Shown one piece after another: positions 1-7,469 of a stretch of DNA of 64,000 bases. The translations under genes were made by a program, and so were the position numbers. How positions within the stretch are numbered: the first letter of the stretch is position 1; every line of letters starts with the position of its first letter. The notes beneath the pieces are model-generated. The model was not told the DNA's origin and did no database searches. It saw only the letters and a program-made list of their open reading frames with translations. The DNA comes from CAZAQK01 sp050249355 (lineage in GTDB: Bacteria; Pseudomonadota; Alphaproteobacteria; Rickettsiales; SXRF01), in the NCBI GenBank assembly GCA_050249355.1, contig JBFWQQ010000001.1, positions 1 to 64,000 of the forward strand, in the 5' to 3' direction.

Positions 1-898
1 CACTCCAGTCACCATAAGAACCAGCCAGGCTGAAGCCCATGTAGCTCACAGAACCACCAAGGGCCCATGCGCGCAGGTCTTCATGAGTAGCCAGTTCGGC
101 GTTACCAGCTTCACCGGTAGCAGCCAGAGCGATACCGAAGTTCTGGAAATTACCTTCCCAGCTCAGACCACCCTGCCAGATGCCTTCAGCTTGCGAAACC
201 GTGAAGGTATCACCAGCAGCACCGACAGTGATGGCAGCAGTGTTATCGGCACGAGCGATCAGCTGACCACGATCGGTATCAGCAGGAGCATAGCTAATAC
301 CAGCCTGCAGACCGTTCCAACGCGGAGTGTAGTAGGTCAGTTTGGTAGCATTTTCCTGATCTTCGTTACCCAGGAAGTTGCCAGCCACGCCGCTGGTCAG
401 GCCGTAATTCATCGGCAGATCCGGGCGAGCCAGATAGATAGTAGCAGCGTTAGAGAAGTAGTCGAAGCTGCCGTCGATACCACCGGTTGCGCGAGCAATG
501 GTAGAAGCATCAACTTTCATGGTAGCATCCGGGCCTACGTTCGAACCCATTTCAGCGCGACCCCAGTTACCTTCGAGGTAGGTGAAGGTTTTGCTGGCGT
601 TCACACCCTGGTTGCGGGCGTCAGAAATACCAGCCGACGGACCTTCAACGTCCGCTTCCAGCCATACTTCACCGCCGTAACCCAGACCGCTGTCTGTTTT
701 ACCATCAACTTTAACGCTGATTTCGGTGTCATTACGGAAAGCGTGGTTGCGCTGGTTAGCGTCCAGATCGTCATTCATGATGCCGGCCTGGAAGTCCACG
801 AAACCGCCGAGCGTTACTTTGGGAGTAGCAGCAGAAGCCGCGCTCGCCAGAGCAACCGCACCGATCAGCGTGGTTGTACCGAGAAGAATCTTTTTCAT
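1..898 (-). CDS. Gram-negative porin, C-terminus cut by window edge
   Basis: The leftward frame starts with ATG at 898, with AGGAA about 7 nt upstream. It opens with a signal peptide (MKKILLGTTT..., cleavage probably after ALASAASA). The mature part begins with KVTLGGFVDFQAG and is rich in Gly and aromatic residues in alternating patterns, such as GLGYGGEVWLEAD, KTFTYLEGNWGRAEMG and LTYYTPRWNGLQAGISYAP. These are typical of 16-stranded general porins of alphaproteobacteria (Porin_4-like). About 299 residues are visible; the C-terminal strands and the terminal aromatic residue lie beyond base 1. The inferred role is an outer-membrane diffusion channel. Codon use is strongly biased (GCT, CTG, GGT), which suggests high expression. 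An open frame on the other strand here is its antisense shadow. Confidence 0.9.
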   Translation of the reverse strand, partial: MKKILLGTTTLIGAVALASAASAATPKVTLGGFVDFQAGIMNDDLDANQRNHAFRNDTEISVKVDGKTDSGLGYGGEVWLEADVEGPSAGISDARNQGVNASKTFTYLEGNWGRAEMGSNVGPDATMKVDASTIARATGGIDGSFDYFSNAATIYLARPDLPMNYGLTSGVAGNFLGNEDQENATKLTYYTPRWNGLQAGISYAPADTDRGQLIARADNTAAITVGAAGDTFTVSQAEGIWQGGLSWEGNFQNFGIALAATGEAGNAELATHEDLRAWALGGSVSYMGFSLAGSYGDWS

Positions 899-1109
899 GT
901 TAAATTCCTTTTTCAGTTAAAATAAGTGACTTGTTAAAGACACTGTCAGTAGAACATCAGAGCAACTGCTCCATGCGCTCACTTGAACCTGTTATTGAGC
1001 ATTAGCCCTGTTCGCGCAAGCCGTAACGACGATGGGACGGGTAAATCGGGTTGTTTTCAGGCTTTCTGTTGCAATATCGCAACATTTATGGCACAAAAAG
1101 CCCTGTTTT

Positions 1110-1124
1110 TTAAGGCTTTCTTAA
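1110..1124. promoter_or_regulatory. CtrA-type box (TTAA-N7-TTAA) upstream of yggS
   Basis: The sequence reads TTAA GGCTTTC TTAA, an exact match to the full CtrA consensus of alphaproteobacteria. It lies 31 nt before the yggS ATG and about 210 nt upstream of the porin start, inside the 257-nt intergenic stretch 899-1155. No other convincing element was seen in that stretch. Such a motif occurs by chance in AT-rich DNA, and no ctrA gene is visible here, so its function is inferred only. Confidence 0.35.
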
Positions 1125-1155
1125 CCAAGTGGGAGGGGGGGGTTTCCCTTGCAGT

Positions 1156-1848
1156 ATGCTAGCACAAAAACTGGGTATCATCCGGCAGGAAATTAATAAA
1201 TCAATAGAAAACAGCCATTTACGGGCTTCCCCTCCCCAAATATTGGCAGCCAGCAAAGGTCAGGGGGTAGAAACGATTGAAAAAGCCATTTTAGCTGGCA
1301 TTACGCTTTTTGGAGAGAACCGGGTGCAGGAGGCCTATGAAAAATGGCCTGCCATTCAACAGGCTCATCCGGCGGTGAAACTCCACCTGATCGGCCCGCT
1401 GCAAACAAACAAGGTGAAACAGGCGCTGGGCTTGTTCGATTGCATCCAGACACTCGACCGCCCCAGGCTGGCCGAAGAAATAAAGCGGGTGTGGGGTGTG
1501 GGGTGTGGGGTATCCGGTGATAAGCCCCAAAAGCTGAACCCCGATACCCGCCTGTTCATTCAGGTCAATACCGGCGAAGAGCAACAAAAAGCCGGGGTTT
1601 TTCCCAGGGATGCCGATGATTTCATCCGCTACTGCAAGAATGAGCTGAAACTACCGGTAACCGGACTTATGTGCATTCCGCCAGCCGGTGACGTGCCCGC
1701 ACCACATTTTGCGCTGCTGCGCCAGATCGCCACCTCGCATGGCCTGAACGAACTGAGCATGGGCATGAGCGGGGATTACGCGGTGGCGGCGCGTATGGGT
1801 TCTACCATCGTGCGCATCGGCACCAAACTATTTGGAGAGAGGCCGTGA
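1156..1848 (+). CDS. yggS: YggS/PROSC family PLP homeostasis protein
   Basis: This 230-residue protein is the pyridoxal-phosphate-binding homeostasis protein (PLPBP), a cytosolic PLP carrier with a TIM-barrel fold. Family signatures are all present: AASKGQ with the PLP lysine, FGENRVQEA, HLIGPLQTNK, and SMGMSGDYAVAARMGSTI for phosphate binding. ATG 1156 was chosen; a GTG at 1129 would add nine unlike residues (mostly Gly) encoded by a poly-G stretch. No good ribosome site sits at normal spacing; the nearest purine-rich run is GGAGG at about 1132. A loop near residues 110-125 is longer than in E. coli YggS and is encoded by a tandem 7-mer. The gene is monocistronic as far as seen. Confidence 0.9.
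   Translation: MLAQKLGIIRQEINKSIENSHLRASPPQILAASKGQGVETIEKAILAGITLFGENRVQEAYEKWPAIQQAHPAVKLHLIGPLQTNKVKQALGLFDCIQTLDRPRLAEEIKRVWGVGCGVSGDKPQKLNPDTRLFIQVNTGEEQQKAGVFPRDADDFIRYCKNELKLPVTGLMCIPPAGDVPAPHFALLRQIATSHGLNELSMGMSGDYAVAARMGSTIVRIGTKLFGERP
1487..1510 (+). repeat. Tandem 7-nt repeat inside yggS
   Basis: GGGTGTG is repeated 3.4 times without mismatch, within a variable loop of yggS after LAEEIKR. The unit is not a multiple of three, so gain or loss of one copy would shift the frame. The three copies together (21 nt) keep it. Confidence 0.85.
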
Positions 1849-1896
1849 TGCTCCCCGCTCGGTCTACTGGCCTCGCGAGGAGCACCGCTCATGGCT

Positions 1897-1922
1897 TCCA
1901 CCTTCGCTAAAGCTACGGCGGA
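1897..1922. repeat. Dispersed palindromic repeat-like element
   Basis: Arms TCCACC and GGCGGA (one mismatch) bracket TTCGCTAAAGCTAC. The pattern matches a short palindromic element (TCCGCC...GAAGC/GCTTTAGCGAA...GGCGGA) that I recall being scattered through many bacterial draft genomes. It sits in the 177-nt gap 1849-2025 after yggS, which also holds a perfect CCTCGCGAGG palindrome at 1870-1879 and no gene I can support. Only this copy was noticed in the window. Confidence 0.45.
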
Positions 1923-2025
1923 CAAGGATTCACGCTACTACGCTCATATAACAAACAGGAGACCATCAGGCCGAGCAGCCTTGAGTACGTTTCATGCGAT
2001 TTGCAGGAGCAAATCGCGGAAACAT

Positions 2026-2475
2026 CTAAGACAGCAAGCTCTGCGCACGGACATAAGCACTGTAATGGCCACGGGCGGCCGCTCCGTGCGTGGGCACCGG
2101 TTCTTCCGTTACGTTAGACAGCAAGCCGCCTTCATCATCTTTTGCGGCGGCCAGCAGATTACCTGCCACGTCCTTACCGGTTGCCTCTTCGATGATGATG
2201 TTACCCAAGGCCACCAAAAACCCGACAGGGCCACCTAACAACGCGCCGCCCGCAAGGCGCGATGCTGCGGACAGTGTATCGCCGGTTTCTTCACGGTATA
2301 ATGAAGATACCACCGGCAACTGCTGGAACGGATTGATGACATCCAGAATATCCTTAAAGGAAAAACCGTCTACGCCAAAAAAACCGCCCGCCTCGGCAGC
2401 ATCCTTTACCGTTTCCACCGGTTGGTCGAGCTGCTTTGGGCGAATGGTGATCTCTAAAGGCGCTTGTATTTCCAT
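2026..2475 (-). CDS. Conserved alphaproteobacterial hypothetical protein
   Basis: This is a 149-residue protein of unknown function. Its core resembles a small family I recall from Rhodospirillales: FKDILDVINPFQQLPVVSSLYREETGDTLS followed by a glycine-rich hydrophobic segment (LAGGALLGGPVGFLVALGNIII) and EATGKDVAG. The hydrophobic part could be one membrane-associated helix; there is no signal peptide. It starts 41 nt downstream of the atpC stop on the same strand and could be the last gene of the ATP synthase operon. The C-terminal 40 residues look poorly ordered. Function is not assigned. Confidence 0.7.
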   Translation of the reverse strand: MEIQAPLEITIRPKQLDQPVETVKDAAEAGGFFGVDGFSFKDILDVINPFQQLPVVSSLYREETGDTLSAASRLAGGALLGGPVGFLVALGNIIIEEATGKDVAGNLLAAAKDDEGGLLSNVTEEPVPTHGAAARGHYSAYVRAQSLLS

Positions 2476-2516
2476 GGCTTATACTCCGGATACAAGAGGA
2501 GCAAAAACCGTACCAA

Positions 2517-2912
2517 CTATGCCGCGTTCAGCCCTTCCACGGTGGCTTCGGCAATGGCCAAACGGCGCCGGGCTGTTTTCATCTCTTCTTCGGAAACCGC
2601 GCTATCGAGTTGCCTCTTTGCATCCTGCAGGCTGGCTTCGGCCTGTGCGGCGGTTAACCCGGAACAGTCTTCCGCCGTTTCTGCCAGTACCACGGCTTTA
2701 TCAGCCGTAACTTCAGCCAGACCGGAAAGAATGACAACACGCTTTTGTGTTTTATCGGCCAGCTCTATGCTGATCACACCTTCTTTCAGCGCCGCAACCA
2801 GCGGGGCATGTCCCGGCAACACGCCGAACACACCTTCTTTGCCGGGCATCAGAATCTGCTCGGCCTCACCGGAAAACAGGATGGATTCGGGAGTTATGAG
2901 CTGGAATTGCAT
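2517..2912 (-). CDS. atpC: F1 ATP synthase subunit epsilon
   Basis: This 131-residue protein is the epsilon subunit of the central stalk, which couples rotation to the catalytic head and can inhibit ATP hydrolysis. The N-terminal beta-sandwich is clear (MQFQLITPESILFSGEAEQI, PGKEGVFGVLPGHAPLVAALK), followed by a helical C-terminal hairpin (EAEASLQDAKRQLDS...RRRLAIAEATVEGL). The start codon overlaps the atpD stop by one base (TAATG), so translation is probably coupled. It is the last structural gene of the F1 cluster. Confidence 0.97.
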   Translation of the reverse strand: MQFQLITPESILFSGEAEQILMPGKEGVFGVLPGHAPLVAALKEGVISIELADKTQKRVVILSGLAEVTADKAVVLAETAEDCSGLTAAQAEASLQDAKRQLDSAVSEEEMKTARRRLAIAEATVEGLNAA

Positions 2913-4336
2913 TACGCCGCCTCAACTGCCATCTTACGGGCTTTCTGCACGGCTTCCTCGATGGTGCCTACCATGTAGAAGGCCGATTCCGGCAGTTCAT
3001 CGTATTTGCCTTCGCAGATGCCTTTAAAGCCAGCGATGGTGTCTTTCAGGTCGACCAGTTTACCCGGCGCGCCAGTAAACACCTCGGCCACATGGAACGG
3101 TTGTGACAGGAAGCGCTGGATCTTACGGGCACGCGCCACCACCTGTTTGTCTTCTTCCGACAACTCGTCCATACCAAGGATCGCGATGATGTCCTGCAAC
3201 GACTTATAGGTCTGCAATACGCGCTGCACCTCACGGGCTACTTTGTAGTGTTCTTCACCAATGATGGCCGGGTCCAGCATACGGCTGGTCGAATCGAGCG
3301 GGTCTACCGCCGGATAAATACCCAATTCCGCGATCTGGCGCGACAATACGGTGGTGGCGTCCAGGTGAGCAAAGGATGTCGCCGGCGCAGGGTCAGTCAA
3401 GTCGTCGGCGGGTACGTATACGGCCTGTACCGAAGTGATCGAGCCTTTCTTGGTCGAGGTAATGCGCTCTTGCATCTGGCCCATGTCGGTGGCCAGTGTC
3501 GGCTGGTAGCCTACCGCCGAAGGTATACGCCCGAGCAGAGCCGATACTTCCGAGCCGGCCTGCGTGAAGCGGAACACGTTATCCATGAAGAACAATACGT
3601 CCTGACCTTCCTGGTCGCGGAAATATTCGGCCAGCGTGAGGCCGGTGAGGCCTACGCGCGCGCGCGCTCCGGGAGGTTCGTTCATCTGGCCGTATACCAG
3701 CGCCACTTTGGATTTAGAAGGGTCTTCAAGGTTGATAACGTTCGATTCCATCATCTCGTGGTACAGATCGTTACCTTCACGGGTACGCTCACCCACACCG
3801 GCGAATACGGAAAAACCACCGTGCGCTTTGGCGATGTTGTTGATGAGCTCCATGATAAGTACGGTTTTGCCTACACCGGCACCACCGAACAGGCCTACTT
3901 TACCACCTTTGGCATACGGAGCCAGAAGGTCTACCACCTTGATACCCGTCACCAGAATTTCGGTGGTGGTCGCCTGATCTACGAATTCCGGCGCCTTGGC
4001 GTGAATCGGTGCAACTTGCTTTGCACCTACTTCGCCGCGCTCGTCGATCGGCTCGCCGATAACGTTCATGATGCGGCCCAGCGTTTCGCGGCCCACCGGC
4101 ACCGAAATCGGCGCGCCGGTGTCTTTTACTTCCTGACCACGCGTTAAGCCATCGGTGGAATCCATCGCGATGCAGCGCACTTCGCCCTCGCCTAAATGTT
4201 GGGAAACTTCCAACACCAGCATTTTACCTTCGTTCTGCGTGTGCAGCGCGTTCAGGATATCCGGCAATTCGCCCGGAAATTTTACGTCCACTACCGCGCC
4301 GATGACCTGTGTGATGATACCTACGTTCTTGCTCAT
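2912..4336 (-). CDS. atpD: F1 ATP synthase subunit beta
   Basis: This 474-residue catalytic subunit of F1 has the normal length. The Walker A motif GGAGVGKT is at residues 151-158; the catalytic and metal region GVGERTREGNDLYHEM, the signature PAVDPLDSTSR and the DELSEED loop are all intact. An AGGAG-like site precedes the ATG. It follows atpG by 24 nt and overlaps atpC by one base. All active-site segments are conserved, so the enzyme appears functional despite the interruption seen in atpH. Confidence 0.99.
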   Translation of the reverse strand: MSKNVGIITQVIGAVVDVKFPGELPDILNALHTQNEGKMLVLEVSQHLGEGEVRCIAMDSTDGLTRGQEVKDTGAPISVPVGRETLGRIMNVIGEPIDERGEVGAKQVAPIHAKAPEFVDQATTTEILVTGIKVVDLLAPYAKGGKVGLFGGAGVGKTVLIMELINNIAKAHGGFSVFAGVGERTREGNDLYHEMMESNVINLEDPSKSKVALVYGQMNEPPGARARVGLTGLTLAEYFRDQEGQDVLFFMDNVFRFTQAGSEVSALLGRIPSAVGYQPTLATDMGQMQERITSTKKGSITSVQAVYVPADDLTDPAPATSFAHLDATTVLSRQIAELGIYPAVDPLDSTSRMLDPAIIGEEHYKVAREVQRVLQTYKSLQDIIAILGMDELSEEDKQVVARARKIQRFLSQPFHVAEVFTGAPGKLVDLKDTIAGFKGICEGKYDELPESAFYMVGTIEEAVQKARKMAVEAA

Positions 4337-4360
4337 GTTGTTCTCCTTTGATCCTATTCC

Positions 4361-5251
4361 TTAAACGGCTTCCGCGCCGCTGATGATTTCGATGAGTTCT
4401 TTGGTAATCGCTGCCTGACGGGTACGGTTATATTTCAGTTGCAGGCGTTTGATCATGTCACCGGCGTTACGTGTGGCATTATCCATTGCGCTCATGCGCG
4501 CGCCTTGTTCCGACGCGGCATTCTCCAGCAGCGCCTTGAATACCTGGACGCCAATGTTACGTGGTAGCAATGTTGCCAGGATTTCTTCCTGTTCGGGTTC
4601 ATAGTCGTAAGGAGTGTTGGCGGTTTGCAGTTGGCGGTCTGCAGAATCTGCCACCTGCTCACTGCCAACTGCCAACGGGATTAGCTGCCGCCATGTAACC
4701 TTCTGCGAGATCGCCGAATGAAAATGATTGTACACAATGTGCGCCACATCGAATGCACCTGCTTCGTATTGCTCGGTAAGGAAAGAGGATATCTCTTCGG
4801 CATCGGCGTATGATAATTTACCGGCAAATGATTTACGCTTAATGATAAGCGAACCAAACTCGGCCTTTAACTGATCCGGACCTTTGCGGCCAACGCACAG
4901 CAGCTTCACCGTTTTGCTTTGCGCCAGCAATTCGCGCACTTTCACACGCGTTGCTTTAACTATCGAGGTGTTGAAACCACCACATAAACCACGGTCGGAC
5001 GTCGCCACCACGACAAGATGCACCTGCTCCTTGCCATTTCCCGCCAGCAGTGCAGGACCGTTACCGGCAGTGGTTGCAGCAGCCAGCGAGGTTACAGTGC
5101 GCTCCATTGCCTCAGCATACGGACGGGCGTTTTCGGCGGCTTCTTTGGCGCGGCGCAGCTTCGCAGCTGCCACCATTTTCATCGCCTTGGTGATCTTCTG
5201 CGTGGACTTAACCGACTGTATGCGGACCTTAAGGTCTTTCAGTGATGCCAT
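4361..5251 (-). CDS. atpG: F1 ATP synthase subunit gamma
   Basis: This 296-residue protein forms the rotor shaft of F1. The N-terminal helix (MASLKDLKVRIQSVKSTQKI, then TKAMKMVAAAKLRRAKEA) and the C-terminal helix (ENAASEQGARMSAMDNATRN) carry the family signatures. A loop of about 20 residues near 192-212 (AVGSEQVADSADRQLQTAN) is not typical of the family and is encoded by a short tandem and inverted repeat; it sits where gamma subunits vary in length, just before YDYEPEQEEIL. The start lies 3 nt after the atpA stop. Confidence 0.98.
   Translation of the reverse strand: MASLKDLKVRIQSVKSTQKITKAMKMVAAAKLRRAKEAAENARPYAEAMERTVTSLAAATTAGNGPALLAGNGKEQVHLVVVATSDRGLCGGFNTSIVKATRVKVRELLAQSKTVKLLCVGRKGPDQLKAEFGSLIIKRKSFAGKLSYADAEEISSFLTEQYEAGAFDVAHIVYNHFHSAISQKVTWRQLIPLAVGSEQVADSADRQLQTANTPYDYEPEQEEILATLLPRNIGVQVFKALLENAASEQGARMSAMDNATRNAGDMIKRLQLKYNRTRQAAITKELIEIISGAEAV
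4616..4676 (-). repeat. Tandem and inverted short repeats inside atpG
   Basis: On the plus strand a 14-mer GTTGGCGGTTTGCA (4616-4629) is followed at once by GTTGGCGGTCTGCA (4630-4643, one mismatch). TGCCAACTGCCAAC (4663-4676) is an inverted, tandem copy of the GTTGGC core. The block keeps the atpG frame and codes for a family-atypical loop. Confidence 0.7.
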
Positions 5252-5254
5252 GGC

Positions 5255-6787
5255 TTATGCTGCAAACCGCTGAGAAAGGGGTTCGATCAACGCTTTGAGC
5301 TTGGCTTCGATGGAATCAGTCAGCTTCTGCTCGGTTTCGATTTCAGTCACCACCGCTTTCTGGCTGCCGCGAATTTCAGCAAGCAACGCTTCTTCGAATT
5401 TACCGACATTCTTGGTCGGGATCTTATCGAGGTAGCCTTTTACACCGGCATAAATCACTGCTACTTCTTCGCCTGTTGTCAGCGGAGAATATTGCGGTTG
5501 TTTTAAGAGCTCGGTGAGGCGCTGGCCACGAGCCAGCAATTTCTGGGTTGCAGCATCCAGATCAGAACCAAACTGCGCGAATGCCTCCATCTCACGAAAC
5601 TGCGCCAGCTCCAGCTTGATGGTACCGGCCACCTGTTTCATGGCTTTGATCTGCGCAGCAGAACCTACGCGGGACACAGAAAGACCCACATTCACCGCCG
5701 GGCGCACGCCTTTATAGAATAGGTCGGTCTCGAGGAAGATCTGGCCGTCGGTAATCGAGATCACGTTGGTCGGGATATATGCCGATACGTCACCGGCCTG
5801 CGTTTCGATGATCGGCAGCGCGGTCATCGAACCGGCACCTTCGGCATCGGACATTTTTGCGGCGCGCTCGAGCAGGCGCGAGTGAATGTAGAACACGTCA
5901 CCCGGATAAGCTTCGCGGCCCGGCGGACGACGCAGCAGCAGCGACATCTGGCGGTATGCAACAGCTTGCTTCGACAAATCATCATAAATAATCAGTGCGT
6001 GCATGCCATTATCACGGAAAAATTCGCCCATCGCACAACCGGTATAGGGCGCGAGGTACTGCAGCGGCGCAGGCTCCGATGCGGTGGCAGCCACCACGAT
6101 GGAATATTCCATGGCACCCATTTCTTCGAGCTTTTTTACCACCTGCGCAACCGATGAGCGCTTCTGGCCCACCGCCACATAGATACAGTAGAGTTTTTTC
6201 TTCTCATCGCCGCTTCGGTTCACATGCTTCTGGTTGAGGATGGTATCGATGGCGATCGCGGTCTTACCGGTCTGGCGGTCACCGATGATCAGCTCACGCT
6301 GGCCACGACCCACAGGGATCAGTGCATCGATTGCTTTGATACCGGTGCTCATCGGCTCGTGTACGGATTTACGGGCGATGATGCCCGGCGCTTTGACTTC
6401 CACTCGGCTGCGGCTTACGTCCTTAAGCGGGCCTTTACCGTCAATCGGGTTACCCAGACCATCCACCACGCGGCCCAGCAGGCCTTTACCTACCGGCACA
6501 TCCATAATGGTGTTGGTACGTTTTACGGTGTCACCTTCTTTTACTGCGCGGTCATCGCCAAAGATCACCACCCCCACATTGTCGGATGCAAGGTTGAGCG
6601 CCATGCCCTTTACACCGCTATCAAATTCGACCATCTCGCCGGCCTGAATATTTTCCAGACCGTAGATGGTGGCGATACCGTCACCAATGGATACGACCTG
6701 GCCGGTTTCGGACAATTCCGGCGCCGCATCGAACTGCTCGATCTGTTTTTTGAGAATTTCAGAAATTTCTGATGGTCTTACATCCAT
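5255..6787 (-). CDS. atpA: F1 ATP synthase subunit alpha
   Basis: This 510-residue non-catalytic nucleotide-binding subunit of F1 has the usual length. The N-terminal crown domain (ISEILKKQIEQFD, then VVSIGDGIATIYGL) is followed by the Walker A motif GDRQTGKT at residues 169-176 and the signature segment PAVNVGLSVSRVGSAAQ. The start lies 29 nt after the atpH stop. Gene order H-A-G-D-C with F0 genes elsewhere is the normal alphaproteobacterial arrangement. Confidence 0.99.
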   Translation of the reverse strand: MDVRPSEISEILKKQIEQFDAAPELSETGQVVSIGDGIATIYGLENIQAGEMVEFDSGVKGMALNLASDNVGVVIFGDDRAVKEGDTVKRTNTIMDVPVGKGLLGRVVDGLGNPIDGKGPLKDVSRSRVEVKAPGIIARKSVHEPMSTGIKAIDALIPVGRGQRELIIGDRQTGKTAIAIDTILNQKHVNRSGDEKKKLYCIYVAVGQKRSSVAQVVKKLEEMGAMEYSIVVAATASEPAPLQYLAPYTGCAMGEFFRDNGMHALIIYDDLSKQAVAYRQMSLLLRRPPGREAYPGDVFYIHSRLLERAAKMSDAEGAGSMTALPIIETQAGDVSAYIPTNVISITDGQIFLETDLFYKGVRPAVNVGLSVSRVGSAAQIKAMKQVAGTIKLELAQFREMEAFAQFGSDLDAATQKLLARGQRLTELLKQPQYSPLTTGEEVAVIYAGVKGYLDKIPTKNVGKFEEALLAEIRGSQKAVVTEIETEQKLTDSIEAKLKALIEPLSQRFAA

Positions 6788-6816
6788 GGTGTGTGCTCCT
6801 ACGATTTCCTTATTGC

Positions 6817-7368
6817 CTATGCGGCTTTTAATTTCTGTTCAAGACGTTTGAGTTTGCCTGCTACCGAACTATCCAGCTGCTGGCTGCCGATTCGCAGCAA
6901 TGCGCCGCCCAACAGTTCTGGGTTTTCTTTTGCTTCCAGTGATACGGTTTTGCCGAATGCCTTGCTCAACTCATCGCTGATGTTCTGAATATGCTTGAGG
7001 GACAGCGGTACTGCCGTTACCAGTTCGGCCTTCATTTCGCCGCGCGCTTCGGCTACTTTCTGGGCATACAATGCAGCAATCTCCGGCAGCAAGCCCAAGC
7101 GTTTGCGCAGCGCCAGCACGATAATAAAACGGCCAGTCAGGTTGTGCGCCTTGATACTTAGCATAAGCTGCGCCATGATTTTGGCAAGCTTCTCAGCGGA
7201 CAACAGCGGGTTGGCAAGCAGGTCAGCAAACGCATCGCTGGTTTTTTCTGTCTCGGCCAGTGTGGTTTAGTCTTTTTCGACAGCATCCCGCGCGGTAGCT
7301 TTTTCTGCTACACTCATCATTGCCTTATCGTAACGCTGGGCTTTCTTTTGGGTACCGGTTTTTTTCAT
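6817..7368 (-). CDS. atpH: F1 ATP synthase subunit delta, interrupted by an in-frame UAA
   Basis: The frame from ATG 7368 would encode a delta subunit of normal size (183 codons before the stop at 6817-6819). Its start MKKTGTQKKAQRYDKAMMSV...DAVEKD is the usual N-terminal helix region. Codon 34 is TAA (minus strand, 7267-7269), exactly where relatives have a hydrophobic residue (DAVEKDL-TTLAE). After it the same frame continues with TTLAETEKTSDAFADLLANP and ends normally (LDSSVAGKLKRLEQKLKAA). No frameshift is needed: one base change, for example TTA or CTA to TAA, explains it. Possible readings are a sequencing or assembly error, a real nonsense mutation, read-through, or re-initiation at TTG 7203 or an ATG further in. 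The delta subunit joins F1 to the peripheral stalk and is normally essential. Confidence 0.85.
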
Positions 7369-7469
7369 GAAATTGCGTCGCTTTTATTCACGGAGCACGC
7401 AAATTAGGCAAATTCACCCCGAATAGCAACGGAAAATTTGCTTCTTCGTGCTTCGCATTTTTAACTACG

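Noticed and set aside
83..925. Long rightward open frame opposite the porin
   Set aside because: It is antisense to a leftward porin with signal peptide, ribosome site and family motifs; its own translation has no domain.
1129..1155. GTG 1129 as the yggS start
   Set aside because: Adds a Gly-rich leader from a poly-G tract not seen in the family; ATG 1156 fits family length.
3248..4147. Long rightward open frame opposite atpD
   Set aside because: Shadow of the strongly biased codons of atpD; no family resemblance.
6817..7203. atpH starting at TTG 7203 as a normal complete gene
   Set aside because: It would lack the N-terminal 50 residues that are present just upstream in the same frame before the UAA.
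6984..7368. Frameshift as cause of the atpH break
   Set aside because: Both halves read in the same frame across the UAA, so a single substitution suffices.
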